Below, piece after piece: positions 44,083-56,937 of a DNA stretch of 64,000 bases; position 1 is the stretch's first letter, and each line of letters starts with the position of its first letter. Origin of the DNA: an uncultured Piscinibacter sp. Its GTDB lineage: Bacteria; Pseudomonadota; Gammaproteobacteria; Burkholderiales; Burkholderiaceae_C. Where the stretch lies: contig NZ_CALFYO010000020.1 of NCBI RefSeq assembly GCF_937952055.1, positions 248,001 to 312,000 on the forward strand, given 5' to 3'. The translations under genes were made by a program, and so were the position numbers. The notes under the pieces were generated by a model. The model had not been told where the DNA came from, did not search any database, and was given only the letters and a program-made list of their open reading frames with translations.

Positions 44083-45261
44083 ATGCAACCCCTTCGAGGC
44101 ATCACCGTCGTCACGCTCGAGCACGCGATCGCGGCACCGTTCGCGACGCGCCAGCTCGCCGACCTCGGCGCACGCATCATCAAGATCGAACGCCCCGGCT
44201 CGGGCGACTTCGCCCGCGGCTACGACGCGCGTGTGCGCGGCCTGGCATCGCACTTTGTCTGGACAAACCGCTCGAAGGAGAGCGTCACGCTCGATGTCAA
44301 GCACCCCGACGCTGCGCGAGTCCTCGAGCGGCTGGTGCTGGAGAAGGCTGATGTCGTGGTGCAGAACCTCGCCCCAGGCGCCGCCGCGCGGCTGGGCCTG
44401 GGCTACGGGCGGCTCGCTGCACTGAAGCCCGGCATCATCGTCTGCGACATCTCGGGCTACGGCGCCGACGGCCCCTACCGCGACAAGAAGGCCTACGACC
44501 TGCTGATCCAGAGCGAGGCTGGCTTCGTGTCGGTGACCGGCACGGCCGACGAGCCCTGCAAGGCAGGCCCGTCGATAGCCGACATCGCCGCCGGCATGTA
44601 CGCCTACACCAACATCCTGGCCGCGCTGATGCAGCGCGCCCAGACGGGCCAGGGCCAGCACATCGACATCTCGATGCTCGAGTCGCTGGCCGAATGGACG
44701 AGCTACCCGCTGTACTACGCCTTCGACGGCGCGCCACCGCCGCCGCGGACCGGCGCGGCGCACGCGACGATCTACCCGTACGGGCCGTTCCCGACCGGAG
44801 ACGGCGCCTCGGTGATGATGGGGCTGCAGAACGAGCGCGAGTGGGCCAAGTTCTGCGAGGTCGTGCTGCAGCAGCCCGCCCTGACCACCGACCCACGCTT
44901 CACGGGCAACGCGAAGCGCGTCGCCGCCAGGGACGAACTGCGCGCCCTAATCGTCGAGGCCTTCAGCGGGCTGAGCGCGCCGCAGGTGGTGGAACGGCTG
45001 GAGGCCGCGCAGATTGCCAATGCCCGCGTCAACACCATGCACGAGGTCTGGGAGCACCCGCAGCTGCATGCACGAGGCCGGTGGCGCGAGGTCGGCACGC
45101 CGGCCGGTTCGATCCCGGCGATGCTGCCGCCGGGCACATGGAACGAGGGCCCGCGGATGGATCCCGTGCCGGCGCTCGGCGAACACACCGATGCCGTGCT
45201 CGCCGAACTCGGCATCGGCGCGGACGGCATCCGCGCGCTGCGCGCCGCCGAGGCGATCTGA
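44083..45261 (+). CDS. ict: Family III CoA-transferase, probable itaconate CoA-transferase
   Basis: 392 residues of the CaiB/BaiF family. It starts LRGITVVTLEHAIAAPFATRQLADLGARIIKIERPGSGDFARGY and contains VDVVVQNLAPGAAARLGLGYGRL-type sequence and the catalytic Asp at about 167 in SIADIAAGMYAYTNILAALMQR. Between the hydratase (36 bp before) and the CitE lyase (1 bp after), it should charge itaconate with CoA from succinyl-CoA. By sequence alone the acid cannot be separated from mesaconate, citramalate or succinate. Confidence 0.82.
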   Translation: MQPLRGITVVTLEHAIAAPFATRQLADLGARIIKIERPGSGDFARGYDARVRGLASHFVWTNRSKESVTLDVKHPDAARVLERLVLEKADVVVQNLAPGAAARLGLGYGRLAALKPGIIVCDISGYGADGPYRDKKAYDLLIQSEAGFVSVTGTADEPCKAGPSIADIAAGMYAYTNILAALMQRAQTGQGQHIDISMLESLAEWTSYPLYYAFDGAPPPPRTGAAHATIYPYGPFPTGDGASVMMGLQNEREWAKFCEVVLQQPALTTDPRFTGNAKRVAARDELRALIVEAFSGLSAPQVVERLEAAQIANARVNTMHEVWEHPQLHARGRWREVGTPAGSIPAMLPPGTWNEGPRMDPVPALGEHTDAVLAELGIGADGIRALRAAEAI

Positions 45262-45262
45262 C

Positions 45263-46081
45263 ATGGAGCTGCCGCGCACCTACCTGTTCGTCCCCGGCAA
45301 CCGGCCCGAGCGCTTTGCCAAGGCCCTGGCCAGCGGGGCCGACGCGGTGGTTCTCGATCTGGAGGATGCGGTCGCCGGCGATGCGAAGGCCTTCGCGCGC
45401 AATGCCATCGCCGACTGGATCGCGGCCGCCGCGGCAGAAGACCGCCAACGCGTCGTCGTCAGAATCAACGACGCCCATCACCCCGGGTTCGCCGACGATC
45501 TGCAATTGCTGCGCGAGACCGGCATCGCGATTGCCATGCTGCCCAAGGCCGAAGAAGCGGGTCAGGTTGCCGCGGTGTGCGCCCGGGCGCCCGGCATCCA
45601 GGTGCTGGCGTTGGTCGAGAGCGCCGTCGGCATCGCGCGGGCCGATAGCGTGGCCGCGGCCCCGGGTGTGGTGCGGCTGGTGTTCGGGACGCTCGATTTC
45701 GCGCTCGACCTCGATCTCGACATCGCCGACGATGCCGACGCACTGGTCTATGCGGCCGGCCGCCTGACTGTGGCGTCGCGCGCGGCCGGCTTGCCATCGC
45801 CGGTGGCCGGCGTCACGCCGCAGCTCGACGACGAGGCGCGCCTGCTGGCCGACCTGGCGTGGTCGCGCCGGCACGGCTTCGGCGCCAAGCTCTGTATCCA
45901 TCCCCGGCAGATCGCGGTGGTGCATCGTGCCTTGGCGCCCGATGCCCAGGCGCTGGACTGGGCGCGGCGCGTGCTGGCGGCCGAAGCCGCTTCGCCCGGG
46001 GCGGCCCGGCTCGACGGCCGGATGATCGATCGACCCGTCGTGCTCCAGGCCCGACGCTTGCTGCGGCGCGCGGGCGCCTGA
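45263..46081 (+). CDS. ccl: CitE-like lyase, probable (S)-citramalyl-CoA lyase
   Basis: 272 residues of the HpcH/HpaI-CitE TIM-barrel family. LPRTYLFVPGNRPERFAKALASGADAVVLDLEDAVAGDAK carries the Arg and the metal-binding Glu/Asp. RVVVRIND, VLALVESAVGIARAD and FGAKLCIHPRQIAVVH complete the active site. It starts 1 bp after the CoA-transferase stop. The expected reaction is (S)-citramalyl-CoA to acetyl-CoA and pyruvate. Citrate lyase beta subunits are excluded by the absence of CitD/CitF. Confidence 0.85.
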   Translation: MELPRTYLFVPGNRPERFAKALASGADAVVLDLEDAVAGDAKAFARNAIADWIAAAAAEDRQRVVVRINDAHHPGFADDLQLLRETGIAIAMLPKAEEAGQVAAVCARAPGIQVLALVESAVGIARADSVAAAPGVVRLVFGTLDFALDLDLDIADDADALVYAAGRLTVASRAAGLPSPVAGVTPQLDDEARLLADLAWSRRHGFGAKLCIHPRQIAVVHRALAPDAQALDWARRVLAAEAASPGAARLDGRMIDRPVVLQARRLLRRAGA

Positions 46082-46131
46082 CGGTCCCGGGGCGCCCGCT
46101 TCGAATTCTTCGTTTCACAAAGGACATCCCC

Positions 46132-47478
46132 ATGGCCTCCACCATCATCGACTCCTCGATCTTTCAGGGCATCTTCAGCAGCGACGAGATGCGACATGTC
46201 TGGTCGGACGAGAACCGCACCGCCAAGTACGTCGAGATCGAGCGCGCGCTGGCGATCGTCCAGGCCCGCCTGGGCCTGATTCCGCAGGAAGCCGCCGACG
46301 AAATCGTCAGCCATTGCCACCTGGACCAGATCGACATGGTCAAGCTGCGGGCGCAGACCGAGCGCATCGGCTACCCGATCCTCGGCGTCGTGTCGCAGCT
46401 CAACCTGCTGTGCCGCGACAAGCTCGGCGAGTTCGTGCACTGGGGTGCGACGACGCAGGACATCACCGACACCGCCACCGTGCTGCAGATCCGCGAGGGC
46501 CTGGACATTGTCGACCGCGAGCTCGCCGCGATCTCGGCCGCGATGGCGAAACTGGCCAAGCAGCACCGCGATACGCCCATGATTGGCCGCAGCAACCTGC
46601 AGCAGGCGATCCCGATCACGTTCGGCTTCAAGGTTGCGAGCTTGCTGGCCGCCATCGAGCGCCATCGCGAGCGGCTGGCGCAGCTGCGCCCGCGGGTGCT
46701 GGTCGGCGAGTTCGCCGGCGCGGCCGGCACTCTGGCGTCGCTCGACAAGGGTGCGATGGAAACTCAGGCCAGACTCTGCGCGGAACTCGGCCTGGGGCAG
46801 CCGCTGATTGCGTGGCACACCGTGCGCGACAGCATCGCCGAGGTCGGCGCGTTCCTCGGGCTGGTCGGTGGCACGCTCGGCAAGCTCAGCATGGACGTCA
46901 AGCTGATGATGCAGACCGAGGTCGGCGAGGTGCAGGAGCCGTACTACCACGGCCGCGGCAGCAGCAGCACGATGCCGCAGAAGCGAAACCCGATCAGCAG
47001 CGCGTACATCCACGGCGCGATCAGCGTGCTGCGACAGCACGCCGCCGCGCTGATGGATGCGATGGTCGCGGACCACGAGCGTTCGACAGGGCCGTGGCAG
47101 ATCGAATGGATCGTGCTGCCCGAGGCGTTCTGCTTGCTGGCCGGCGCGCTGAAGCAGTCGCGGGTGGTTGTCGAGGGGTTGGTCGTCGACCCCGCGGCGA
47201 TGCGGCGCAACATCGACCTGACCCACGGCTTGGTGATGAGCGAGGCGGTGATGATGGGGCTGGGCCCGTACATCGGGCGCGAGTACGCGCACGACTTGGT
47301 TTACGACATCTGCCGCGAGGCGATCGCGCAGCAGCGCCCGCTGCTCGACCTGCTGACCGAGCACCCCGAGATCAACGCGCACCTCGATCGCGCAGCGCTG
47401 GCGAGGCTTTGCGACCCGGCCAACTATCTGGGCCAGTCCGGGGTGATGGTGGACCGGGTGCTGGCGAGCTTGCGCTAA
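46132..47478 (+). CDS. Fumarase/aspartase-superfamily lyase, PcaB-like; candidate trans-aconitate decarboxylase
   Basis: 448 residues. Homologous to 3-carboxy-cis,cis-muconate cycloisomerase/adenylosuccinate lyase: FVHWGATTQDITDTATVLQIREGL, RSNLQQAIPITFGFKVASLLA, and the superfamily signature GSSSTMPQKRNPISS at about 281-295. The C-terminal domain resembles PcaB (LVMSEAVMMGLGPYIGREYAHDLVYDI). No protocatechuate genes are present. Ustilago Tad1, which decarboxylates trans-aconitate to itaconate, belongs to this superfamily, and the cluster needs exactly that step between TcuA/PrpF and Ict/Ich/Ccl. Purine adenylosuccinate lyase is unlikely from context and from the PcaB-like C-terminus. Confidence 0.8.
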   Translation: MASTIIDSSIFQGIFSSDEMRHVWSDENRTAKYVEIERALAIVQARLGLIPQEAADEIVSHCHLDQIDMVKLRAQTERIGYPILGVVSQLNLLCRDKLGEFVHWGATTQDITDTATVLQIREGLDIVDRELAAISAAMAKLAKQHRDTPMIGRSNLQQAIPITFGFKVASLLAAIERHRERLAQLRPRVLVGEFAGAAGTLASLDKGAMETQARLCAELGLGQPLIAWHTVRDSIAEVGAFLGLVGGTLGKLSMDVKLMMQTEVGEVQEPYYHGRGSSSTMPQKRNPISSAYIHGAISVLRQHAAALMDAMVADHERSTGPWQIEWIVLPEAFCLLAGALKQSRVVVEGLVVDPAAMRRNIDLTHGLVMSEAVMMGLGPYIGREYAHDLVYDICREAIAQQRPLLDLLTEHPEINAHLDRAALARLCDPANYLGQSGVMVDRVLASLR

Positions 47479-47564
47479 GCGTTCGCGGCCTTGCCATAGC
47501 GCGGTCGCTGGACCGCCGAATGCGGCCATGGCGTTTGAGCTAAGGGGCTGACGCCGGTGAGGCG

Positions 47565-47611
47565 CTTGGCCCGCGAGGCGGATGATGACAGCGAGCGCCT
47601 CGCGGGCCAAG
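47565..47611. repeat. Perfect 16-bp inverted repeat
   Basis: CTTGGCCCGCGAGGCG at 47565-47580 is exactly complementary to 47596-47611, with a 15-base loop. It lies 87 bp after the lyase stop. There is no T-tract on either side. A factor-dependent terminator or mRNA 3' stabiliser is likely. Confidence 0.65.
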
Positions 47612-47940
47612 TGCCTTGCCGGTGGCAGTCCCGCTTGAGCGACCAGTCAGGCGGCACGGCGCGGGAATGGAGACCAAGATCGGTTCGCAGGACGAGGACG
47701 CAGCGCAGGTGTGGCACTCAGCATCCCACGAAGCGCGGCGAGCGATCGCGCCGGTCGCGGACCGCCGCCCTGGCCGAGCTGGCGCCGCGCGTCCGGAGCG
47801 CCACAACGAACCGAACCGTCGGTTCCGGAGCGACTGGGCAGCGAGCGTGACTCGAAGCCGTGACTGCGCGGCCCATGGCCGCGTTACCGTCACAACAACC
47901 GACATCGCTGCGACCGTCGCGCCGAAAAAGTCCACATGAA

Positions 47941-47962
47941 TCAACGAACCAGGACTCGTTGA
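47941..47962 (-). terminator. Possible guaA terminator
   Basis: TCAACGA (47941-47947) pairs with TCGTTGA (47956-47962). On the minus strand, downstream of guaA, the hairpin is followed after 12 bases by CTTTTT. The stem is only 7 bp, so the call is modest. Confidence 0.4.
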
Positions 47963-48019
47963 CGCTCGATTCCCGAATCATCAACGAGCCTCGTAAGTTG
48001 TTGCTTTTAAACGGCCCCC

Positions 48020-49603
<1,584 letters not shown>

Positions 49604-49616
49604 GGATGGCAGCAGC

Positions 49617-50891
49617 TCAGGAGGAGGCCGGCGCGCCCGGCGGTTCGGACACGGTGTGCCGCGAGGATCGGAAGTGCAGCCAGGCCAGGGCCAGCGAGAC
49701 GGCCTGCAGCGCAGCGCAGAAGTACAGCGGTGCGCCGATGCGCCAGTCGCCCTGCGGGAAGTGGGACACGGCGCCGAGCAGCGGCGTGGCGATCATCGGG
49801 GCGAGCACCGCCATGAGGCTGTTCAGCGAGCTCACCGCACCCATGGCCTCGCCCTGCTGGCTGGCGTCGGCCGCGCTGGAAACGATGCTCTGGATCGACG
49901 AGGCGGTGGTGAAGCCGAACACGTTGGCGACGATCACCGCGAACACCACCCAGCTTTGCCAGGCCGCACCCCACAGCGCGAACGCCACGGTCGACGACAG
50001 CAGTCCGAGCAGGGCCAGGCGCTGCGGGCTGAACACCTTCAGCAACTTGCCGAGCAGGAAGCCCTGCACCAGCACCGACATCACGCCGATGACGAACAGC
50101 GACCAGCCGCTTTCCTTCGGCCCCCAGCCGAACTTCAGGCTGCCATGCAGCACCCACACGGTGTAGAGGATGAACTGTGCCAGCCCTGCACAGGCAATCA
50201 CCGCCACGAGCAGGCCCACGCCCTTCAGGCGCGCCAGCCCGTACAGCGAGGCCACCGGATTGAGCGCCTTCAGCGCGACGGGGCGGCGCCGCTCGCGAGG
50301 CAGCGACTCCGGCAGCACCCACCAGCCGTAGGCCAGGTTGGCCAGCGCCAGCGCGCCGGCGACGAAGAACGGCAACTGCAGATCGATCGCGCCGAGGAGG
50401 CCGCCAAGGACGGGGCCGAGCATGAAGCCGATGCCGAACATCGCACCGAGCATGCCGAAGCGCTTGGCGCGATCGTCGCGGCTGCTGATGTCGGCGACGT
50501 AGGCGTTGGCCACCGCGGCGTTGGCCTGCATCGCCCCTCCGACCAGCCGCGAGGCGATCAGCATCCACAGCGCCGCGGCCATCGCGGTGACGAAGAAGTT
50601 GATGGCCAGGCCACAGAAGCCGATCAGCAGCACGGGCCGGCGACCGTAGCGGTCGGACAGCGCTCCGAGCACCGGCGAGGCGACGAACTGCGCGAAGCCG
50701 TAGGTGAAGGCGATCACGCCGTACCAGGCCACCTGCTCCGTCGGGGAACTGGTGAAGCGGCCCACCAGCGTCGGCAGCACGGGGATGATCAGGCCGACCG
50801 ACAGCATGTCGATCAGCACCGTCAGCATGATGAAGGGCATCGCGGCCTGCCGCGGCCCTCGCTTTGGTGTGGCCGGAACGGCTTGGCTCAC
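49617..50891 (-). CDS. MFS transporter, TetA-like, between guaB and guaA
   Basis: 424 residues with about 12 helices. Motif A is SPVLGALSDRYGRRPVLLIG after TM2, and GMLGAMFGIGFMLGPVLGGLLG in TM5 is the drug/H+ antiporter motif C type. GTG at 50891 lies 8 bp after the guaB stop; a Met at 50840 is an alternative start. Related to tetracycline-type exporters, but the sequence alone does not show its substrate. Its position in a purine operon suggests a purine or analogue, though this may be fortuitous. Confidence 0.85.
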   Translation of the reverse strand: MSQAVPATPKRGPRQAAMPFIMLTVLIDMLSVGLIIPVLPTLVGRFTSSPTEQVAWYGVIAFTYGFAQFVASPVLGALSDRYGRRPVLLIGFCGLAINFFVTAMAAALWMLIASRLVGGAMQANAAVANAYVADISSRDDRAKRFGMLGAMFGIGFMLGPVLGGLLGAIDLQLPFFVAGALALANLAYGWWVLPESLPRERRRPVALKALNPVASLYGLARLKGVGLLVAVIACAGLAQFILYTVWVLHGSLKFGWGPKESGWSLFVIGVMSVLVQGFLLGKLLKVFSPQRLALLGLLSSTVAFALWGAAWQSWVVFAVIVANVFGFTTASSIQSIVSSAADASQQGEAMGAVSSLNSLMAVLAPMIATPLLGAVSHFPQGDWRIGAPLYFCAALQAVSLALAWLHFRSSRHTVSEPPGAPASS

Positions 50892-50899
50892 GAACGCTC

Positions 50900-52369
<1,470 letters not shown>

Positions 52370-52502
52370 GAGGAAAGCTCCAGACGCAAAAGCGAATTAT
52401 ACGGATCGCGCAGTACGGCACGCTTTGTGACCGATTGCGCAGTTCGAGGCCGGGGCGCGCCGCTAAACTGCGCCATCGTTGTCAATGCAGAAGTCGCCTG
52501 CC

Positions 52503-53000
52503 ATGCGTCGCAGTCTCGCCGTCATCTCGCTCGCCCTGCTGGGCGCCATGCTGGCGCAGCCGGCCGCTGCGCAATGGAAATGGCGCGGCGCGAACGGCCA
52601 GATCCAGTACAGCGACCTGCCGCCGCCGTCCGGCGTGGCCGACAGGGACATCCTGCAACGCCCGAACCAGAACACGCTGCGCGCCACTCCGGCGGGGTTG
52701 CCAGCCCCGGCCGCATCGGCGCCGTTGCTCGTGCCGAAGAACGTGGATGCCGAACTCGAGGCCAAGCGCAAGAAGGCCGAGCAGGAACAGGCCGCCAAGG
52801 TCAAGGCCGAGGAGCAGCGCGTCGCCGCCGCGAAGGCGGAGAACTGCCAGCGCGCCCGCGAACACATCCGCACGCTCGAGAGCGGCATGCGCATGGCACG
52901 CGTCAACGACAAGGGCGAACGCGAGGTCATCGACGACACCATGCGCGCCGAGGAGCTCAAGCGCGCCCGCGACATGGTCAACGCCGACTGCGCGAAGTAG
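52503..53000 (+). CDS. DUF4124-domain exported protein
   Basis: 165 residues from the Met at 52503 (Met at 52485 or TTG at 52479 are possible). Signal peptide ends QPAAAQ, then the DUF4124 core WKWRGANGQIQYSDLPPPSG. Next comes a Pro/Ala linker and a charged coiled-coil (KRKKAEQEQAAKVKAEEQRVAAAKAENC) to the end. Periplasmic; no known activity. TAAACT upstream at 52464 is a possible -10 box. Confidence 0.82.
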   Translation: MRRSLAVISLALLGAMLAQPAAAQWKWRGANGQIQYSDLPPPSGVADRDILQRPNQNTLRATPAGLPAPAASAPLLVPKNVDAELEAKRKKAEQEQAAKVKAEEQRVAAAKAENCQRAREHIRTLESGMRMARVNDKGEREVIDDTMRAEELKRARDMVNADCAK

Positions 53001-53005
53001 CCCAC

Positions 53006-53347
53006 TCAGCCGCTGCGGCGGGCCGTGCGGTCGCTCTCTGCCGGCTTCCCCGACCTGCCCGTCTTGCGATAGCGCTGTCGACGCGCCTCCTTCGGGTCGA
53101 CCCGCAGGCATCGGTAGATCTCGACCCTGTCCCTCTCGCGCAGTGGCGTGTCCGGCGGCTGCACGCGGCCCCAGATGCCCAGCTTCGCCTGCGCGATGTC
53201 GAGCTCGGCATGGCGCTCCAGCACGCCGCTGGCGCGGATGGCGTCGATCAGCGTGGCACCGGAACGCACACGGAGTTCCGACTCGTCGACCACTCCGGCG
53301 CCCGGGCTGTAGGCCACGCTGACGCGCAGCGTCTCAGCGGGGGCCAT
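53006..53347 (-). CDS. rnfH: RnfH family ubiquitin-like protein
   Basis: 113 residues. The beta-grasp fold is indicated by LRVSVAYSPGAGVVDESELRVRSGATLIDAIRASGV and LGIWGRVQPPDTPLRERDRVEIYRCLRVDPKEARRQRYRK, the family hallmark. A basic C-terminal tail follows. Start 53347 lies inside the end of ratA (14-bp overlap), the usual ratA-rnfH arrangement. Function unresolved. Confidence 0.9.
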   Translation of the reverse strand: MAPAETLRVSVAYSPGAGVVDESELRVRSGATLIDAIRASGVLERHAELDIAQAKLGIWGRVQPPDTPLRERDRVEIYRCLRVDPKEARRQRYRKTGRSGKPAESDRTARRSG

Positions 53348-53789
53348 AGACTTCCTCGGCGCGCCGCACGAAGGAATCGACGAAGGTGTTGGCGACGCGG
53401 TCGAACACCGGGCTGACCACCGCCTCCAGCGCCTTGCTGCTGAAGGCGTAGCGCAGGTCGAAATCGATGCGGCAAGCCTGCGCCTCGTCGTCGCCCGGCA
53501 TGGCCAGCGCGCTGAAGCGCCAGCTTCCCTCGAGCAGCGAGAACGGACCGTCGACCAGATCCACCTCGACCGAGACGTCGGGCACATGCGCGTTGCGCGT
53601 GGTGAACGCATGACGTACGCCGGCGTAGGCGAGGTGCAGCCGCGCCGTCATGCCGCCGTCGTGCTGCTCGAGCACCTCGGCGCGTTCGCACCACGGCAGG
53701 AAGTCCGGGTAGTCCGGGATGCCCGTGACGAGTGTGTACATCTCGCGCGGCGAGTACCACAGCAAGACCGACTTCTTCACGTGCTTCAT
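53334..53789 (-). CDS. ratA: RatA-type START/SRPBCC domain protein
   Basis: 151 residues, a coenzyme-Q-binding-like START fold: VKKSVLLWYSPREMYTLVTGIPDYPDFLPWCERAEVL and ALEAVVSPVFDRVANTFVDSFVRRAEEVYG. Related to E. coli RatA (50S association inhibitor) and to Coq10. Divergent from smpB, sharing a 46-bp promoter gap, and overlapping rnfH. Confidence 0.92.
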   Translation of the reverse strand: MKHVKKSVLLWYSPREMYTLVTGIPDYPDFLPWCERAEVLEQHDGGMTARLHLAYAGVRHAFTTRNAHVPDVSVEVDLVDGPFSLLEGSWRFSALAMPGDDEAQACRIDFDLRYAFSSKALEAVVSPVFDRVANTFVDSFVRRAEEVYGPR

Positions 53790-53806
53790 ACAATGATCAG
53801 ATTGTA
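53789..53806. promoter_or_regulatory. Palindromic divergent promoter of ratA and smpB
   Basis: TACAAT-GATCAG-ATTGTA, a 6-bp inverted repeat in the 46-bp gap. Each arm reads as a -10 hexamer on one strand (TACAAT). It overlaps the ratA start codon, so the ratA transcript from this site would be nearly leaderless or its promoter lies inside smpB. Confidence 0.4.
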
Positions 53807-53835
53807 TTGGCCGCCCTCGGCCTCAACTGGACTCC

Positions 53836-54294
53836 ATGTCGATCGCCGAAAACCGCCGCGCCCGCTACGACTACCACATCGAGGAGCGTTTCGAGGCCGG
53901 CATCGTGCTGGACGGCTGGGAGATCAAGGCGATTCGCGCCGGCCAGGTGCAGCTGACCGACGGCTACGTGCTGATCCGCGACGGCGAGCTGTACCTGATC
54001 GGCTGCCGCATCAATGCCCTGCGCAGCGCGTCCACCCACGTGCACCCGGAGGCCGATCGCACCAAGAAGCTGCTGATGCACAAGGAGGAGATCCGGCGGC
54101 TGATCGGCAAGGTCGAGCAGAAGGGATTCACCCTCGTGCCGCTGGACCTGCACTACAAGGGCGGCCGCGTGAAGGTCGAGATCGCGCTGGCCAAGGGCAA
54201 GGCGCAGCACGACAAGCGCGAGACCGAGAAGAAGAAGGACTGGGAACGCGAGAAGGGCCGCCTCATGCGGCACAAGGTCTCAGCCAAGGCCTGA
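53836..54294 (+). CDS. smpB: SsrA-binding protein SmpB
   Basis: 152 residues, complete. IAENRRARYDYHIEERFEAGIVLDGWEIKAIRAGQVQLTDGYV, then HVHPEADRTKKLLMHKEEI and the basic tail KGKAQHDKRETEKKKDWEREKGRLM. Binds tmRNA for trans-translation. Its stop lies 15 bp inside the 3' end of the convergent cystathionine beta-lyase gene. tmRNA itself is not in the window. Confidence 0.97.
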   Translation: MSIAENRRARYDYHIEERFEAGIVLDGWEIKAIRAGQVQLTDGYVLIRDGELYLIGCRINALRSASTHVHPEADRTKKLLMHKEEIRRLIGKVEQKGFTLVPLDLHYKGGRVKVEIALAKGKAQHDKRETEKKKDWEREKGRLMRHKVSAKA

Positions 54295-55482
54295 GACGCC
54301 CAGCGCTCGCTCGAGCGCCTGCTCGCAGTCGGCGATGAGGTCGGCCGCTGCCTCCAGCCCGACCGAGAAACGCACCAGCGTGCCCGTCCAGGCCGGCCGC
54401 TCGCGCATCGTCGCCAGCGTGTACGGCACCGCCAGGCTCACCGGCCCAGCCCAGGAGTAGCCGATCCTGAACAGGCGCAGCGCGTCGACGAAGGCGTCGA
54501 CCTGCGCCAGGCTGAAGCGCTCGTCGAACACCACCGAGAACAGGCCGGCCGCGGCGCGGCAGCTCGACGCCCAGTGCTCGTGTCCCGGCGAGCCCGGCAG
54601 CGCCGGGTGCAGCACCTGCGCCACTTCCGGGCGCCCCTGCCACCAGCGGGCGAGCGACCGTGTTGTCGCATCCTGTGCCGCATAGCGCAGCGGCAGCGAG
54701 GGCAGCGAGCGCAGCACCGCCTCGACGTCGTTGGCGCCCACCCCCCAGCCCGTGCGCATGTGGGTGAACTTGATCTGCAGGTGCAGCGCCTCGTCGCGCG
54801 TGGTCACCGATCCCATCAGCACGTCGCCGCCGCCGGAGGGGTACTTGGTGAGCGCGTGGCAGCTGATGTCGACCCCGAGACCGTCGCCGAGATCGAAGGC
54901 GTCGAAGGCGATGCCCGCACCCCAGGTGTTGTCCAGCGCCACACGCACGCCACGCTCGCGCGCGATGCCCACCAGGGCGCGCAGGTCGGGGAACTCCATC
55001 GTCACCGAGCCGGCGGCCTCCAGCCACACCAGCTTCGTCGCGGGGCCGATCGCCGCGGCCAGCGCGGCCGGATCCGTCGCATCGTAGAAGCGGTGCGTGA
55101 TGCCCCAGCCGGCGAGTTCGTTGCGCGCGAATTCCTTGTTCGGGCCGTAGGCGTTGTCGGGAATGAGCACTTCGTCGCCCGATCTCAGCAGCGCCATGTC
55201 GACCAGCGTGATCGCCGCCAGGCCGCTGGGCACGAGCAGCGTCTGCAAGCCGCCTTCCAGCGTGGCGATGCGCTCCTCCAGCGTGAAGGTGGTGGGCGTA
55301 CCGTGCAGGCCGTAGGTATAGCCGGCCTTGGACTTCCAGTTGCGCGCGCGCAGCGCCGCGACGCTCGGGAAGATCACGGTCGAGGCCTTGTACACCCCTG
55401 GCTGCGGCGCGGCGAAGCCCGCGGGCGGCCGGTAGGGATGATGGATCAGCGTCGTGGCCGGATCGGGCTTCTTCGTCGCCAT
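54280..55482 (-). CDS. metC: Cystathionine beta-lyase, Cys/Met PLP family
   Basis: 400 residues. GYTYGLHGTPTTFTLEERIATLEGG, the cofactor-holding LDNTWGAGIAFDAFDLGDGLGVDIS, and the PLP lysine in CHALTKYPSGGGDVLMGS. Converts cystathionine to homocysteine. ATG at 55482 is taken; a GTG at 55491 overlaps the rimO stop (GTGA) and is equally possible. Follows rimO. Confidence 0.9.
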   Translation of the reverse strand: MATKKPDPATTLIHHPYRPPAGFAAPQPGVYKASTVIFPSVAALRARNWKSKAGYTYGLHGTPTTFTLEERIATLEGGLQTLLVPSGLAAITLVDMALLRSGDEVLIPDNAYGPNKEFARNELAGWGITHRFYDATDPAALAAAIGPATKLVWLEAAGSVTMEFPDLRALVGIARERGVRVALDNTWGAGIAFDAFDLGDGLGVDISCHALTKYPSGGGDVLMGSVTTRDEALHLQIKFTHMRTGWGVGANDVEAVLRSLPSLPLRYAAQDATTRSLARWWQGRPEVAQVLHPALPGSPGHEHWASSCRAAAGLFSVVFDERFSLAQVDAFVDALRLFRIGYSWAGPVSLAVPYTLATMRERPAWTGTLVRFSVGLEAAADLIADCEQALERALGVSGLG

Positions 55483-55487
55483 CGTGC

Positions 55488-56873
<1,386 letters not shown>

Positions 56874-56937
56874 GCGGCGATTTTCGCCGATGAGCTTCGG
56901 GCCCGCTCTCGCGTCGCCGCAGCCCGGCGCCGGGCGC

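Larger units (their letters stand above)
47479..48019. other. Convergent intergenic region (lyase / guaA)
   Basis: 541 bp with no recognisable gene. It holds a perfect 16-bp inverted repeat (47565-47611) and a hairpin near 47941-47962; the last 70 bp before guaA's 3' end are noticeably AT-richer. Confidence 0.5.
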
